From positions 1 to 52,363 of the forward strand of contig JAIEFT010000054.1 of assembly GCA_029066805.1 (NCBI GenBank): a stretch of 52,363 bases of DNA, in the 5' to 3' direction. The position numbers and the translations under genes are program-made. The notes under the pieces are model-generated. The model searched no databases. It was not told the origin of the DNA and was given only the letters and a program-made list of their open reading frames with translations. Source of the stretch: Clostridiales bacterium. GTDB taxonomy: Bacteria > Bacillota > Clostridia > Christensenellales > Pumilibacteraceae. Numbering within the stretch: the first letter of the stretch is position 1; each line of letters begins with the position of its first letter. This document shows, in pieces, positions 10,704 through 19,006 of the stretch.

Positions 10704-11243
10704 ATGACCGAGCAGATGAGAACTACAATAAATAATCTCATTGTAAGCCTTGCACATGGGGACGAGGCGGCGCTAAGCGAACTGGCGCGGCTGGTTTCTG
10801 CGCGCATGCTTTCGGTCGCGCGGTCGATCGTGCATGACAGAGCGCTCGCAGAGGACGTGGTGCAAGAGAGCTTTATCAAGATAGTGGATAAGGCGCACAG
10901 ATTCAAGGCGGGGACTAACGGCTATGCGTGGATATGCAAGATAGTGCAGAACACGGCGCTTAATATGCGGCGTAAAATCAAGCCGACAACCGATATTGAC
11001 GAGTTCTACGACATTGCCGCTACAACAGACATTGCGGAAAAGTCAGCGCAAGCGCTCGCGGTAGAACAGGCAATGAGCGTACTGGACAATACGGAGAAGC
11101 TGCTCATTTATCAGAAGTATTTTATGGACTACACGGTAAGAGACAGCGCAAAAGCGATAAGCTTAAGTAAATCCACAGTCGCGCGCAAATTAGTCGAAGC
11201 CGAAGCCAAAATGCGAAAATTCATGACAAAATCGGGACAATAA
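10704..11243 (+). CDS. ECF-type RNA polymerase sigma factor
   Basis: A 179-residue extracytoplasmic-function sigma factor. Region 2 (VARSIVHDRALAEDVVQESFIKI, with the WICKIVQNTALNMRR helix) and region 4 (LIYQKYFMDYTVRDSAKAISLSKSTVARKL, the promoter -35 reader) are both clear. The linker is short, as expected. It heads an operon with a putative anti-sigma membrane protein, a VWA lipoprotein and a small membrane protein. The gene itself is read from a housekeeping-type promoter six bases before its ATG and has no ribosome site downstream of the predicted start. Confidence 0.9.
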   Translation: MTEQMRTTINNLIVSLAHGDEAALSELARLVSARMLSVARSIVHDRALAEDVVQESFIKIVDKAHRFKAGTNGYAWICKIVQNTALNMRRKIKPTTDIDEFYDIAATTDIAEKSAQALAVEQAMSVLDNTEKLLIYQKYFMDYTVRDSAKAISLSKSTVARKLVEAEAKMRKFMTKSGQ

Positions 11244-11268
11244 CTACAGTAAAAGGGTTGTAATATCG

Positions 11269-11973
11269 ATGGACGAAAAGGACAGACAAATCGAGCGGTT
11301 GTTCGACGACTACGCGTCGTCGCTCGAGCCGAACGAGCAGCTTGCTAATAGGGCTAAGCAAAAGATGCAGTCCAAACGCAAGGCGAAGAAAAGACCTATC
11401 TTCTGGGTGGGTTTTGCTTGCGCATGCGCCGCCGCTGTTGCGGTTGCCGTCTTTTCGGTTTCTTCGTTTTTCGGCAGTGACGATTTGGCGGGGAATAATT
11501 CGGATAATTCCGCAAACTCAGCGCCGCCTATTCGACCTGCGCCCGCCGTACAAAGCTACAGCATAAGCGACGTGCGCGCTGTTTCGGTCGACTACGGTTT
11601 TGCCAATGATTATATAAACACTACAGGGCTTGACGGCGCGGAAGTGTTCAGCCAAAGCTATTATGCATGCTACATCAAGGACACAAACGAATTTGCATAC
11701 CTCAAGGCAGTACTGGGAGTTAGCTACAACGGCGGCAATATCCAAATGAGCGTTGTTGCCGAAATGCCCGAATACGCCAATAAGGAACGCGAGCAGGACT
11801 ACGGCAGCTTGACTGTCGGCACAGGCTATAAATACTATACCGAATATATAAACGGGGAGTACGTTACTATGGCGTACTGCAAGACCGAAGATTGTAAATA
11901 TTACGTTTCCGCTATGGGCAATGCCAAAGGCGCACAGGATGTAGTTGCGGAGATCATAGGTCAAAATAATTAA
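11269..11973 (+). CDS. Putative anti-sigma factor, single membrane span
   Basis: A 234-residue protein with a cytoplasmic head of about 45 residues, one hydrophobic segment (PIFWVGFACACAAAVAVAV, about 43-62) and an extracytoplasmic domain of about 170 residues rich in Tyr, Ser and Asn. I see no canonical zinc-containing anti-sigma HxxxCxxC motif. The anti-sigma role is inferred from topology and its place 25 bases after the ECF sigma gene. It is cotranscribed with the VWA lipoprotein gene. Confidence 0.6.
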   Translation: MDEKDRQIERLFDDYASSLEPNEQLANRAKQKMQSKRKAKKRPIFWVGFACACAAAVAVAVFSVSSFFGSDDLAGNNSDNSANSAPPIRPAPAVQSYSISDVRAVSVDYGFANDYINTTGLDGAEVFSQSYYACYIKDTNEFAYLKAVLGVSYNGGNIQMSVVAEMPEYANKEREQDYGSLTVGTGYKYYTEYINGEYVTMAYCKTEDCKYYVSAMGNAKGAQDVVAEIIGQNN

Positions 11974-12050
11974 AATAAATTGATTTTATCGGGACAATAG
12001 GCAGAAGCGCGGTGTTGTAGTTGTAAATACAGTCAATCAAGGAGCGATCT

Positions 12051-13592
12051 ATGAAAATCAAAAAGATATTAACTGCAATTTGCGCATTATCGCTTGCTGC
12101 GTCCACGCTTACGGCGTGCGGTGCGGGTGATTATAATGACGGTGTGGCTACTGAACCGGGCAATTCGTGGAGCGGAAGCCCTGTGGTCAGACCCAATATT
12201 CCCGACGGCATGATCATACCGGATACAGGCGAGCTAGAAAATTATCAGACAGAGAACGTTACCGAGCGCAGCTTTGTGTCGGCGGCTATTACACCGGATT
12301 CGTATTTTTCGCTTGACCGCAACACCGCGTCGTATTCCTATATGCGCAGGATTATCAGCGACGGAAAAAAGGTCGCTTCTGGCAGTGTGCGGCTTGAGGA
12401 ATATATCAATTACTTTTCGTATGACTACGCGCGTCCGACGGACGGCGAGGCGCTCGCCGTTTCGGGCAATCTGTTCGACTGCCCGTGGAACACCGAGCAT
12501 AAGCTTATGAGCATCGGCGTGGCGGCGGAGGAAGTGACGTACGGCGAAAAGCCCAACAACATAGTTTTTCTGATCGATACGTCCGGGTCAATGTATGGAG
12601 AAGATAGGCTTGGGCTTATACAGCAGTCCTTTTCCATGATTGTCGAAAATCTGGACGACAACGACACTGTTTCCATCGTAACGTATGCCGGCGACAGCCG
12701 TGTCGCGCTCAGCGGCGAGAGCGGAAAGAACAAGACTAAAATTTGCAACGTGCTTCAAGACCTGGAGGCGATGGGTTCTACCAACGGACAGGGCGGCATA
12801 CAAAAGGCGTATAGCTTAGCGCAGCAATACTATTCTGCGGAAGCTAACAACCGCGTTATACTCGCCACCGACGGCGACTTTAACGTGGGCGCGTCAAGCA
12901 AGGACGCGCTTAAAAGCCTTATAACGCAAAAGCGCGAAAGCGGAATATATTTGTCCGTTTTGGGCGTGGGCATGTACAACACCAACGACATAACTATGAA
13001 GACGCTCGCCGAAAACGGCAACGGCAATTACGCTTATTTGGACAGCGTTGCCGAGGCGCGCAAGGTGCTTATAGAAGAGCTTGGCGGCACGTTCAACGTG
13101 GTCGCTAAGGACGCAAAAATGGGCGTTACGTTCAACGATAAGGTAGTGGATAAATACAGACTGCTCGGTTACGAAAGCAAGATGATGTCGCAAGAGGAGT
13201 TTGACGACGACAAAAAAGACGCGGGCGAGTTGGGCTCGGGGCACACCGTAACGGCGCTGTACGAGGTGGAGCTAAAGGACAACGCGGACGGCGCGGTCGC
13301 GACCTGTGAGGTCAGATACAAAACGCCCGACACGGAGGAAAACAAATCGGTATCTAGGACATTGGCTATTTCCGATTACGCCGAGTCACCAAACGAGGAT
13401 ACCATATTTATCGGCTGTGTGGCGGAATACGCGCTTGTTCTGCGCGAGTCGCGTTACAAAGGCGACGCGAGCTTAAGTAACGTTATAGAAAGGCTTTCCG
13501 CGCTCGACTGCACCAAAGAGGGCGGCGATCAGTTTAAGTCGGAATTTTTGGAAGTAGTCAAAAAGGCTAAGCAGGTTTACGGGGCGGTATAA
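12051..13592 (+). CDS. VWA-domain lipoprotein, YfbK-like
   Basis: A 513-residue lipoprotein. The signal peptide ends in the lipobox LTAC (C23). After an N-terminal domain (SYSYMRRIISDG, RLEEYINYFSYDY) typical of YfbK-like proteins comes a von Willebrand A domain. Its metal-ion adhesion site is DTSGSM (from D176), with TATDGDFN downstream. A C-terminal domain like DUF3520 ends the protein. Such proteins often travel with ECF sigma/anti-sigma pairs. The surface ligand is unknown. Start ATG 12051 lies behind a strong AAGGAGCG site. Confidence 0.85.
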   Translation: MKIKKILTAICALSLAASTLTACGAGDYNDGVATEPGNSWSGSPVVRPNIPDGMIIPDTGELENYQTENVTERSFVSAAITPDSYFSLDRNTASYSYMRRIISDGKKVASGSVRLEEYINYFSYDYARPTDGEALAVSGNLFDCPWNTEHKLMSIGVAAEEVTYGEKPNNIVFLIDTSGSMYGEDRLGLIQQSFSMIVENLDDNDTVSIVTYAGDSRVALSGESGKNKTKICNVLQDLEAMGSTNGQGGIQKAYSLAQQYYSAEANNRVILATDGDFNVGASSKDALKSLITQKRESGIYLSVLGVGMYNTNDITMKTLAENGNGNYAYLDSVAEARKVLIEELGGTFNVVAKDAKMGVTFNDKVVDKYRLLGYESKMMSQEEFDDDKKDAGELGSGHTVTALYEVELKDNADGAVATCEVRYKTPDTEENKSVSRTLAISDYAESPNEDTIFIGCVAEYALVLRESRYKGDASLSNVIERLSALDCTKEGGDQFKSEFLEVVKKAKQVYGAV

Positions 13593-13593
13593 A

Positions 13594-14055
13594 ATGACCG
13601 AAAACAAATTCAAGCTGTTAGGCGCGGTGATCGGCGCGGCGATAGTATTCGGCTTCGTGTTCGCCATGTACGGACTTGTGTCGGCGTGCGGTCCCGGTGG
13701 CGTTCCCAGAGACGAAATAACGGAGTATTACAACAACGATTCCAATTACAGAACCGTAATAGGTCAGATCGTAGAGTACGAAGATGAAAACTACATATTC
13801 GATGCGATAAAGATAAGCACCGGAGATATCGAGTACGTATGCGACCTGCCTTTGAAAAGCGCGGACATATTGCGCCGTAACGAGTTTGATTTTTCGGCAG
13901 GCGGCGTGTACAAGTTCACGATAGGTGATCCGTATTATCCACAGAACGGCTATGTGATAGTCGCAGTCAGGTCGGTCATGGGCAGTCGAGAGTATCTGTC
14001 CTACGACGTAGGCAAAGCCAACCTAATCAAGATTTATTCGGATACCGAGGAATAA
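13594..14055 (+). CDS. Small membrane-anchored protein of unknown function
   Basis: A 153-residue protein starting one base after the VWA gene's stop. One hydrophobic segment (LLGAVIGAAIVFGFVFAMYGLV, about residues 8-29, whose first 20 are the core) is followed by a soluble extracytoplasmic domain with no family I recognise. It ends the sigma-factor operon, just before a strong terminator. It could be an accessory to the VWA lipoprotein. Confidence 0.6.
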   Translation: MTENKFKLLGAVIGAAIVFGFVFAMYGLVSACGPGGVPRDEITEYYNNDSNYRTVIGQIVEYEDENYIFDAIKISTGDIEYVCDLPLKSADILRRNEFDFSAGGVYKFTIGDPYYPQNGYVIVAVRSVMGSREYLSYDVGKANLIKIYSDTEE

Positions 14056-14061
14056 CGTATT

Positions 14062-14086
14062 AAGCCCGACCGCGTGTCGGGCTTTT
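14062..14086 (+). terminator. Intrinsic terminator of the ECF sigma operon
   Basis: AAGCCCGAC and GTCGGGCTT pair around a 5-nt loop followed by TTTT. It ends five bases before the -35 box of the tilS promoter. Confidence 0.9.
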
Positions 14087-14090
14087 CAAG

Positions 14091-14119
14091 TTGACTTTTT
14101 CTGCGCGATAAGATATAAT
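14091..14119 (+). promoter_or_regulatory. SigmaA promoter, leaderless geometry, tilS
   Basis: TTGACT (14091-14096), a 17-bp spacer and TATAAT (14114-14119), then six bases (CTTTTT) to the GTG start codon at 14126. There is no room for a ribosome binding site. Confidence 0.85.
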
Positions 14120-14125
14120 CTTTTT

Positions 14126-15433
14126 GTGAATAGATTGCTTGAAAAAACGGCTGAAGCTTTAGCGTCATACAAAAATAAAAAGCTCGCGTTGGGCGTGTCG
14201 GGCGGGCGCGATTCTATGTGTCTTTTGCACGCCGTTTTGTACTGTGGCGTAATACAAAAAGAGAATATAATTGTCGTACATGTTAACCATTGTTTGCGCG
14301 AGCAGGCGGACAGCGACGAGCTTTTTGTCCGTGAGTATTGCAATAAAAATCGTATCGAATTTGTCGCAAAACGAGTGGACGTGAACAAGCACGCGGCGGC
14401 TAACGGGCTTACGGTCGAGCAGGCGGCACGAAATCTCCGATACGACGTGTTTTTCGATCTTATCAAGCACGGCAAAGCCGACGTAATTTTGACCGCTCAC
14501 CACGCGCTGGACAACGCCGAAACCGTGTTAATGCATTTATTCCGCGGCGCGGGGCTTGACGGACTGCGCGGCATGGTTGGCGGCACGATAGTCCGTCCGT
14601 TTATAGAAATTTATCCCGAAGAGTTGGACGAATACGTAAACGCCAACAATATAAAATACGTGGTTGACAGCACTAATTTTATAGACGACGCGGACAGAAA
14701 TTTTATACGGCTAAACGTAATCCCGCTTATAGAACAGCGGTATCGCGGCGCAGTGCGCGCGGTAAACGCTTTTTCACGCGAGTGCGGAAGCGTGTCCGAT
14801 TATCTGGACGGACTGTTCGATTTGTCGTGTATAAGTCACGACGGCGGCGCGGTGCTGATAGCGGAGAGAGCTTTATCGACAGCACTTGCCGCTCGGTATG
14901 TGCGGCATGCGCTTTCGGAGTTTTCGCTTGTCGATATTACGCGCGGACAAATAGAACGTGTAGTTCAGCTTGCCAAGATGCGTACCGGCGCGGTCGTGGA
15001 GCTTACGGGCGGCATACTTGCGGCTAAGGAATACGGCTACGTGTCGCTGTACATTCCGCGCAACAAATTCGACGGTGAAATTCCGATCAAAATGGGCGCA
15101 AACTTTATTGACGGGCTCGCCGTGGATATTACTGCCGATCAGCCGCTCAATACCGGGGGTAGGCACGTCGATCTGGACAAGCTTAACGGCGCTGTACTCA
15201 GGTTCAGGCGTGACGGTGACGTGTTCACGCCGAGCGGCGGAATGAGAAAAAAACTCAAGCAATTTTTTATCGACTGCAAAATTCCCAAGCGCTTGCGCGA
15301 CAGGATCCCGCTTATTTGCCGCGGCAACGAGGTGCTTGTAATTGTCGGTTATTATGTGGCAAAGGATGTCGGCATTACCTCAAAAACGTGGAACAGCGCG
15401 GCGCATAAAGGCGCCGTCACACCGAGGTGGTAA
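14126..15433 (+). CDS. tilS: tRNA(Ile)-lysidine synthetase
   Basis: A 435-residue N-type ATP pyrophosphatase that attaches lysine to C34 of tRNA-Ile(CAU) so that it reads AUA. The PP-loop SGGRDS is at residues 25-30 and the LTAHHALDNAETVL motif at about 130. TilS-specific C-terminal domains follow (RKKLKQFFIDCKIPKRLRD). It starts at GTG 14126, six bases after its -10 box. It leads a tilS-methyltransferase-rsmI string, in which the next gene overlaps its stop codon by one base. Confidence 0.93.
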   Translation: MNRLLEKTAEALASYKNKKLALGVSGGRDSMCLLHAVLYCGVIQKENIIVVHVNHCLREQADSDELFVREYCNKNRIEFVAKRVDVNKHAAANGLTVEQAARNLRYDVFFDLIKHGKADVILTAHHALDNAETVLMHLFRGAGLDGLRGMVGGTIVRPFIEIYPEELDEYVNANNIKYVVDSTNFIDDADRNFIRLNVIPLIEQRYRGAVRAVNAFSRECGSVSDYLDGLFDLSCISHDGGAVLIAERALSTALAARYVRHALSEFSLVDITRGQIERVVQLAKMRTGAVVELTGGILAAKEYGYVSLYIPRNKFDGEIPIKMGANFIDGLAVDITADQPLNTGGRHVDLDKLNGAVLRFRRDGDVFTPSGGMRKKLKQFFIDCKIPKRLRDRIPLICRGNEVLVIVGYYVAKDVGITSKTWNSAAHKGAVTPRW

Positions 15434-16101
15434 TGTCGGACGAGAGGTTTACAAAATACGTCCGTGACGGCGAAAAGGCAGAGCCGCTCGGCGACGGATA
15501 CTATATTATTCAGAGCGAAAACGGATACAGGTTCGGCAGCGACGCCGTGTCGCTCGCGCATTTTGCCGAGCGCGATTTAACGTGGCGCGATAAGGTTTTA
15601 GACTTGTGCTCTGGCTGCGGAATTATAGGAATCATGCTTGCTATATCAACAGGCGCACACATTGATTGTGTAGAAATAGACAAAAGCCTATGTGACATGA
15701 GCGGGCGTTCGGCAGGACTTAACGAACTGAAAAACATTACTTTCACTTGTTGCGACGCACGAGATATGGGAACATGGACGAACAATCAATATGATTGCGT
15801 GGTGTGCAACCCGCCGTATTATAAGGTTGGCTCTAAGCCGACTATAATCGCCCCGCAAGCAAATAGTGAAATCAGCATAACGCTTGCTGACGTAATATCA
15901 ATAAGTACGCGTGCTCTCAAGGTGGGCGGAGCGCTGTATATGACGCACGTCACTTCACGGCTTGACGAGATTATTTGCGCATGCCGAGACAACGGACTTA
16001 CTGTTAAAAAGCTTGTTGTTAATCCTAACGGAAAAACGTTTATGGTTCGAGCAGTGCGCGGCGGCAAACCATATATGGAACTGGAAATCAAGGAGTATTA
16101 A
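15433..16101 (+). CDS. TrmN6-like SAM-dependent methyltransferase (YabB family)
   Basis: A 222-residue class I methyltransferase. Motif I is VLDLCSGCGIIGIML, and the catalytic motif IV is CNPPYY, typical of N6-adenine or N-directed methylation. The family is TrmN6/YabB, which methylates tRNA1(Val) A37 in E. coli. The order methyltransferase-rsmI matches yabB...yabC in Bacillus. The start is ATG 15433, behind GAGGTGG and overlapping the tilS stop as TAATG. GTG 15427 is also in frame but less likely. Confidence 0.85.
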   Translation: MSDERFTKYVRDGEKAEPLGDGYYIIQSENGYRFGSDAVSLAHFAERDLTWRDKVLDLCSGCGIIGIMLAISTGAHIDCVEIDKSLCDMSGRSAGLNELKNITFTCCDARDMGTWTNNQYDCVVCNPPYYKVGSKPTIIAPQANSEISITLADVISISTRALKVGGALYMTHVTSRLDEIICACRDNGLTVKKLVVNPNGKTFMVRAVRGGKPYMELEIKEY

Positions 16102-16911
16102 ATGCTGTACTTTGTAGCCACACCTATCGGCAATCTTGACGAAATAACGCTTCGCGCGCTCGAAGTGCTTAAAAGCGTGGACTTGATAGCGGCGGAGGAC
16201 ACGCGGCACACCGCCATACTTCTATCTAAGTACGGCATAAAAACGCGCACCGTAGCTTACCACAAGTTCAACGAAAAAAGCGCGGTTGACGGGCTTATCG
16301 ATATGCTAAAGAGCGGTAAGGATATAGCTGTCGTGTCCGACGCAGGCACGCCGACGGTGTCCGACCCGGGGCATATTCTTACCACTGCGGCGATAGAGCA
16401 TGACGTGCCGTTTACGGTCGTAAGCGGCGCGTGCGCGGGAATAGACGCGCTTGTGCTTTCGGGGCTTGACACTCGCGCTTTTACCGTACTCGGGTTTTTG
16501 CCCGAAAAGAATATTGACAGGGTGCGCTACGTCGAGCCGTACAAAAGCCTCCCTTGCACGCTCGTGTTTTACAGTGCGGTGCACGACATAAAAAAGGATC
16601 TACTGTTCTTGTATGAGCAGTTCGGCGCGCGCAGGGTCGCCGTTTGCAGGGAAATGACCAAGCTGTACGAAACGGTCACGCGCGGTACGCTCGGGCAGGA
16701 TTTGGATATTGTAGAAAAGGGCGAGTTTGTCATAGTGGTGGAAGGGCTAAAGACCAATCCGCTTAGCGAGCTTTCGGTAGAGCAGCATATACGGCACTAT
16801 GTAGAAAAAGGCGAGCCCATTAAAGATGCGGTAAAAAAGGTCGCCGCCGACAGGCACGTCGCAAAGAGCGAAATATATAAAGTCGCTGTAGAAATGAAAG
16901 ACCGGGAATAG
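16102..16911 (+). CDS. rsmI: 16S rRNA 2'-O-ribose C1402 methyltransferase
   Basis: A 269-residue tetrapyrrole-methylase-fold enzyme. Its markers are the N-terminal VATPIGNLDEITLRAL, then AAEDTRHT, VVSDAGTPTVSDPG and the FLPEK block. Together with RsmH it methylates C1402 of 16S rRNA at the decoding centre. It starts directly after the preceding stop, with AAGGAG upstream inside that gene. Length and motifs are typical of the family. Confidence 0.95.
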   Translation: MLYFVATPIGNLDEITLRALEVLKSVDLIAAEDTRHTAILLSKYGIKTRTVAYHKFNEKSAVDGLIDMLKSGKDIAVVSDAGTPTVSDPGHILTTAAIEHDVPFTVVSGACAGIDALVLSGLDTRAFTVLGFLPEKNIDRVRYVEPYKSLPCTLVFYSAVHDIKKDLLFLYEQFGARRVAVCREMTKLYETVTRGTLGQDLDIVEKGEFVIVVEGLKTNPLSELSVEQHIRHYVEKGEPIKDAVKKVAADRHVAKSEIYKVAVEMKDRE

Positions 16912-16932
16912 GCATGTGTTTTACATAAACAC

Positions 16933-16961
16933 TTGATTTTGTCCGCAGATTCCTGTATACT
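16933..16961 (+). promoter_or_regulatory. SigmaA promoter for dnaA
   Basis: TTGATT (16933-16938), a 17-bp spacer and TATACT (16956-16961). A short leader with GAGG (16969-16972) precedes ATG 16979. No DnaA-box cluster is seen around it. Confidence 0.75.
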
Positions 16962-16978
16962 TAACAAAGAGGATAATA

Positions 16979-18331
16979 ATGAAAGATATAACTACTGTTT
17001 GGCAGGAAATACTTGCTATAATGGAAGTCGAAGTTCATTCTTTGGCGTTTGACGTTTGGATGCAGCCGCTTCGCCCGATCAAGGTGGAGGACGACGTGCT
17101 TATTTTGTGCGCGCCGTCGGCGGGCGCTAAGAGCGAGGTTGAGGCAAGGTATATGCCGCTACTTAAGCGCGCGCTTCGGGAGATTGAGGGCGCGCCGTCC
17201 GAGATAGCGTTGGTGTCCGACGACGAAGTGCCGTCGCCTGTGGCGGAAACCGTGCACGAGGATAGACAGATAGATAACTACGCGCCCGAGCGTGCCGAGA
17301 TAGGCAAGCTCAATCCTCGCTTTAACTTTGCCGAGTTTGTTGTGGGAAACTGTAACCGTCTGGCGTACCAGAGCGCACTCGCGGTTGCCGAAGCGCCGGG
17401 CGAAAAGTTCAATCCGTTGTTCATTTACGGCGACGTCGGTTTGGGCAAAACGCACATAATGCAGGCAATAGGCAATGATCTGCGCGTATCGCGCCCGCAT
17501 ACAAAAATGCTGTACATATCGATGGATACGTTTATCAACGAGTTTATAGCGTCAATACGCGGCTTGCATGGCATAAACAATCAAGCGTTCCGCGACAAGT
17601 ACCGCAATGTAGATTTGCTCATGATAGACGACGTACAATTTTTGAGCAAAAAGCCGAGCACGCAGGAGGAGATATTCCACACATTCGAGGCGCTTAAGAA
17701 TGCGGGCAAGCAAATGGTGTTTACGTCAGACCGTCGCCCGCAGGATATTCCCGACCTTGACGACCGCGTGCGTTCGCGCTTTTCGTCGAGCATGATAGTG
17801 GATATACAGCCGCCCGAGCTTGAAACTCGCATTGCCATTCTCGAAAAGAAATCGCAAAAGGAAAAGAAGATTATCGGACTGCCCGAGCTTACTTTTATTG
17901 CCGAGCGTGTAACAAGCAACGTGCGCGAAATGGAAGGCGTGCTCACAAAGGTAATGTTCATGTCGTCGCTGTACGACCGTAAGGTCGATCTTGCTATGTG
18001 CCAAGAGGCGCTAAAGGACTATCTTGTCCAGGAATGCGACGATATTTCGGTCGACGAGATTATAGACTGCACTTGTAAATACTTTGACGTGCCTAAGACG
18101 GAAGTCGTCGGCAAGCGCAAAAACAAGGACGTAGTCGTTCCGCGCCAGATCGCTATTTATCTGATAATCGAATTTACAAATATTCCGCTCAGCTCGATAG
18201 GCAATTATTTCGGCGGCAGAGAGCACACAACGGTCATGTATGCGCGTGACAAGATTTCCTCGCTTATCACTTCCGATTCAAAAATCAGGACGGCCGTAAA
18301 CGATATTAAAGCCATGGTTTTAAGGAAGTAA
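16979..18331 (+). CDS. dnaA: Chromosomal replication initiator DnaA
   Basis: A 450-residue initiator ATPase. Domain I is at about 1-80 and the variable domain II at about 80-110. The AAA+ domain III has Walker A GDVGLGKTH and Walker B LLMIDDVQFL. Domain IV is the DNA-binding helix-turn-helix GNYFGGREHTTVMYA. It is intact and full length. Oddly, it sits between rsmI and a DUF1934 gene rather than beside dnaN and recF, and no run of TTATCCACA boxes flanks it. The origin is probably not here, or its gene order has been broken up in this lineage. Confidence 0.95.
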   Translation: MKDITTVWQEILAIMEVEVHSLAFDVWMQPLRPIKVEDDVLILCAPSAGAKSEVEARYMPLLKRALREIEGAPSEIALVSDDEVPSPVAETVHEDRQIDNYAPERAEIGKLNPRFNFAEFVVGNCNRLAYQSALAVAEAPGEKFNPLFIYGDVGLGKTHIMQAIGNDLRVSRPHTKMLYISMDTFINEFIASIRGLHGINNQAFRDKYRNVDLLMIDDVQFLSKKPSTQEEIFHTFEALKNAGKQMVFTSDRRPQDIPDLDDRVRSRFSSSMIVDIQPPELETRIAILEKKSQKEKKIIGLPELTFIAERVTSNVREMEGVLTKVMFMSSLYDRKVDLAMCQEALKDYLVQECDDISVDEIIDCTCKYFDVPKTEVVGKRKNKDVVVPRQIAIYLIIEFTNIPLSSIGNYFGGREHTTVMYARDKISSLITSDSKIRTAVNDIKAMVLRK

Positions 18332-18333
18332 GC

Positions 18334-18723
18334 ATGGATAAATTCGATCAAAAAAATCTGCTAGTGTCGGTAACTGTCGCTACGGAAACAGAGCCGACCA
18401 CCGTGGACGGCGTTTACAGCAAAACCGAGGACGGGTTTACACTGGAGTTCGGTATCGGCACGGACAAGTTTGTAATAGCGCACAGCGACAAGCAAACGAC
18501 TGTAAAAGCCGAGGGCGTAATGGAGTACGATATCACGCTAAAAGGCGAGCGCACGTTTACCATGCTGAGTACGCCGTTCGGCAAAGTAAAGTTTTGCGTG
18601 ACTACCGAGGCGCGTAGGGCGGCTTTTACCGAAAATTCGATCAGACTCCAGCTGTGCTATATGCTTTCCGCCGACGGCGTGGGCGATATGGAGCGGTCTG
18701 TTGATTTGTTAATTAAGAATTAA
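18334..18723 (+). CDS. DUF1934 (YwiB-like) protein
   Basis: A 129-residue beta-rich protein. The VDGVYSKTEDGFTLEF start, central TTVKAEGVMEYDITL and STPFGKVKF block, and C-terminal QLCYMLSADG match the calycin-like DUF1934/YwiB family, of unknown function. It starts two bases after the dnaA stop behind AAGGAAG, so it is cotranscribed with dnaA. In other Firmicutes the family often sits near argS or rpoE. Confidence 0.75.
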   Translation: MDKFDQKNLLVSVTVATETEPTTVDGVYSKTEDGFTLEFGIGTDKFVIAHSDKQTTVKAEGVMEYDITLKGERTFTMLSTPFGKVKFCVTTEARRAAFTENSIRLQLCYMLSADGVGDMERSVDLLIKN

Positions 18724-18749
18724 GAATTCAGAATGCAGAATTAATAAAG

Positions 18750-18872
18750 AGGATGAGACTCCTCGCAGGGCTCGGAGTGACAAAAGTACAGTGGATGAGT
18801 TGAGTACTCTTTTGTCCTACGAAGCACCGAAGGTATTCTGAACAAGCGAAGCGCGGTGAAGAATCTCATCCT
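18750..18872. mobile_element. MITE-like inverted-repeat element
   Basis: Perfect 9-bp termini AGGATGAGA (18750-18758) and TCTCATCCT (18864-18872) enclose about 105 bp with no gene. It contains the dispersed-repeat motifs CTCCTCGCAGGGCTCGGAG and CTGAACAAGCGAAGCG. An inner inverted repeat, CAAAAGTA/TACTcTTTTG, is also present. It is preceded by a tract of AATTAAGAATT/AGAATGCAGAAT words (from about 18715). It fills the gap between the DUF1934 gene and rpsF. Confidence 0.6.
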
Positions 18873-18894
18873 TATATTGATAAAAACACTTATC

Positions 18895-18919
18895 AAAACG
18901 CTTGCCAAAGGCGTTTTTT
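18895..18919 (+). terminator. Probable intrinsic terminator before rpsF
   Basis: AAAACG-CTT pairs with AAG-(G)-CGTTTT around GCCA, with one bulged G, followed by a T run. It insulates rpsF from upstream transcription; its 3' half overlaps the rpsF promoter. Confidence 0.65.
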
Positions 18920-18930
18920 CGTGTTATAAT
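18902..18930 (+). promoter_or_regulatory. SigmaA promoter for rpsF-ssb-rpsR
   Basis: TTGCCA (18902-18907), a 17-bp spacer and TATAAT (18925-18930). The start would be near 18937, giving a leader of about 70 nt that carries the S6:S18 motif. Confidence 0.75.
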
Positions 18931-18962
18931 TACAAACGTGGCTAAATCTTTATGGTCACATT

Positions 18963-19003
18963 CCTTACTCACCGCAATGGTGGGTCATAGACCGCAAGGA
19001 GGG
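18963..19003 (+). promoter_or_regulatory. S6:S18-binding autoregulatory leader of rpsF
   Basis: CCTT (18963-18966) pairs with AAGG (18996-18999). Inside, ACTCACC (18967-18973) pairs with GGTGGGT (18979-18985) around GCAAT. The unpaired 3' strand of the internal loop contains CCG (18992-18994). This matches the published S6:S18 mRNA motif, in which the complex binds the CCG as it binds 16S rRNA. The lower helix includes the AAGG of the ribosome site AAGGAGGG (18996-19003), so binding would block rpsF translation. Confidence 0.8.
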
Positions 19004-19006
19004 TAT

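Noticed and set aside
13935-13943. Perfect DnaA box TTATCCACA
   Set aside because: A single box inside the coding region of the small membrane protein gene, 3 kb from dnaA, with no further boxes or A+T-rich unwinding region.
18902-19006. N-terminal extension of S6 from the frame start at 18902
   Set aside because: It runs through the promoter and the regulatory leader. The conserved S6 N-terminus and ribosome site fix the start at 19007.
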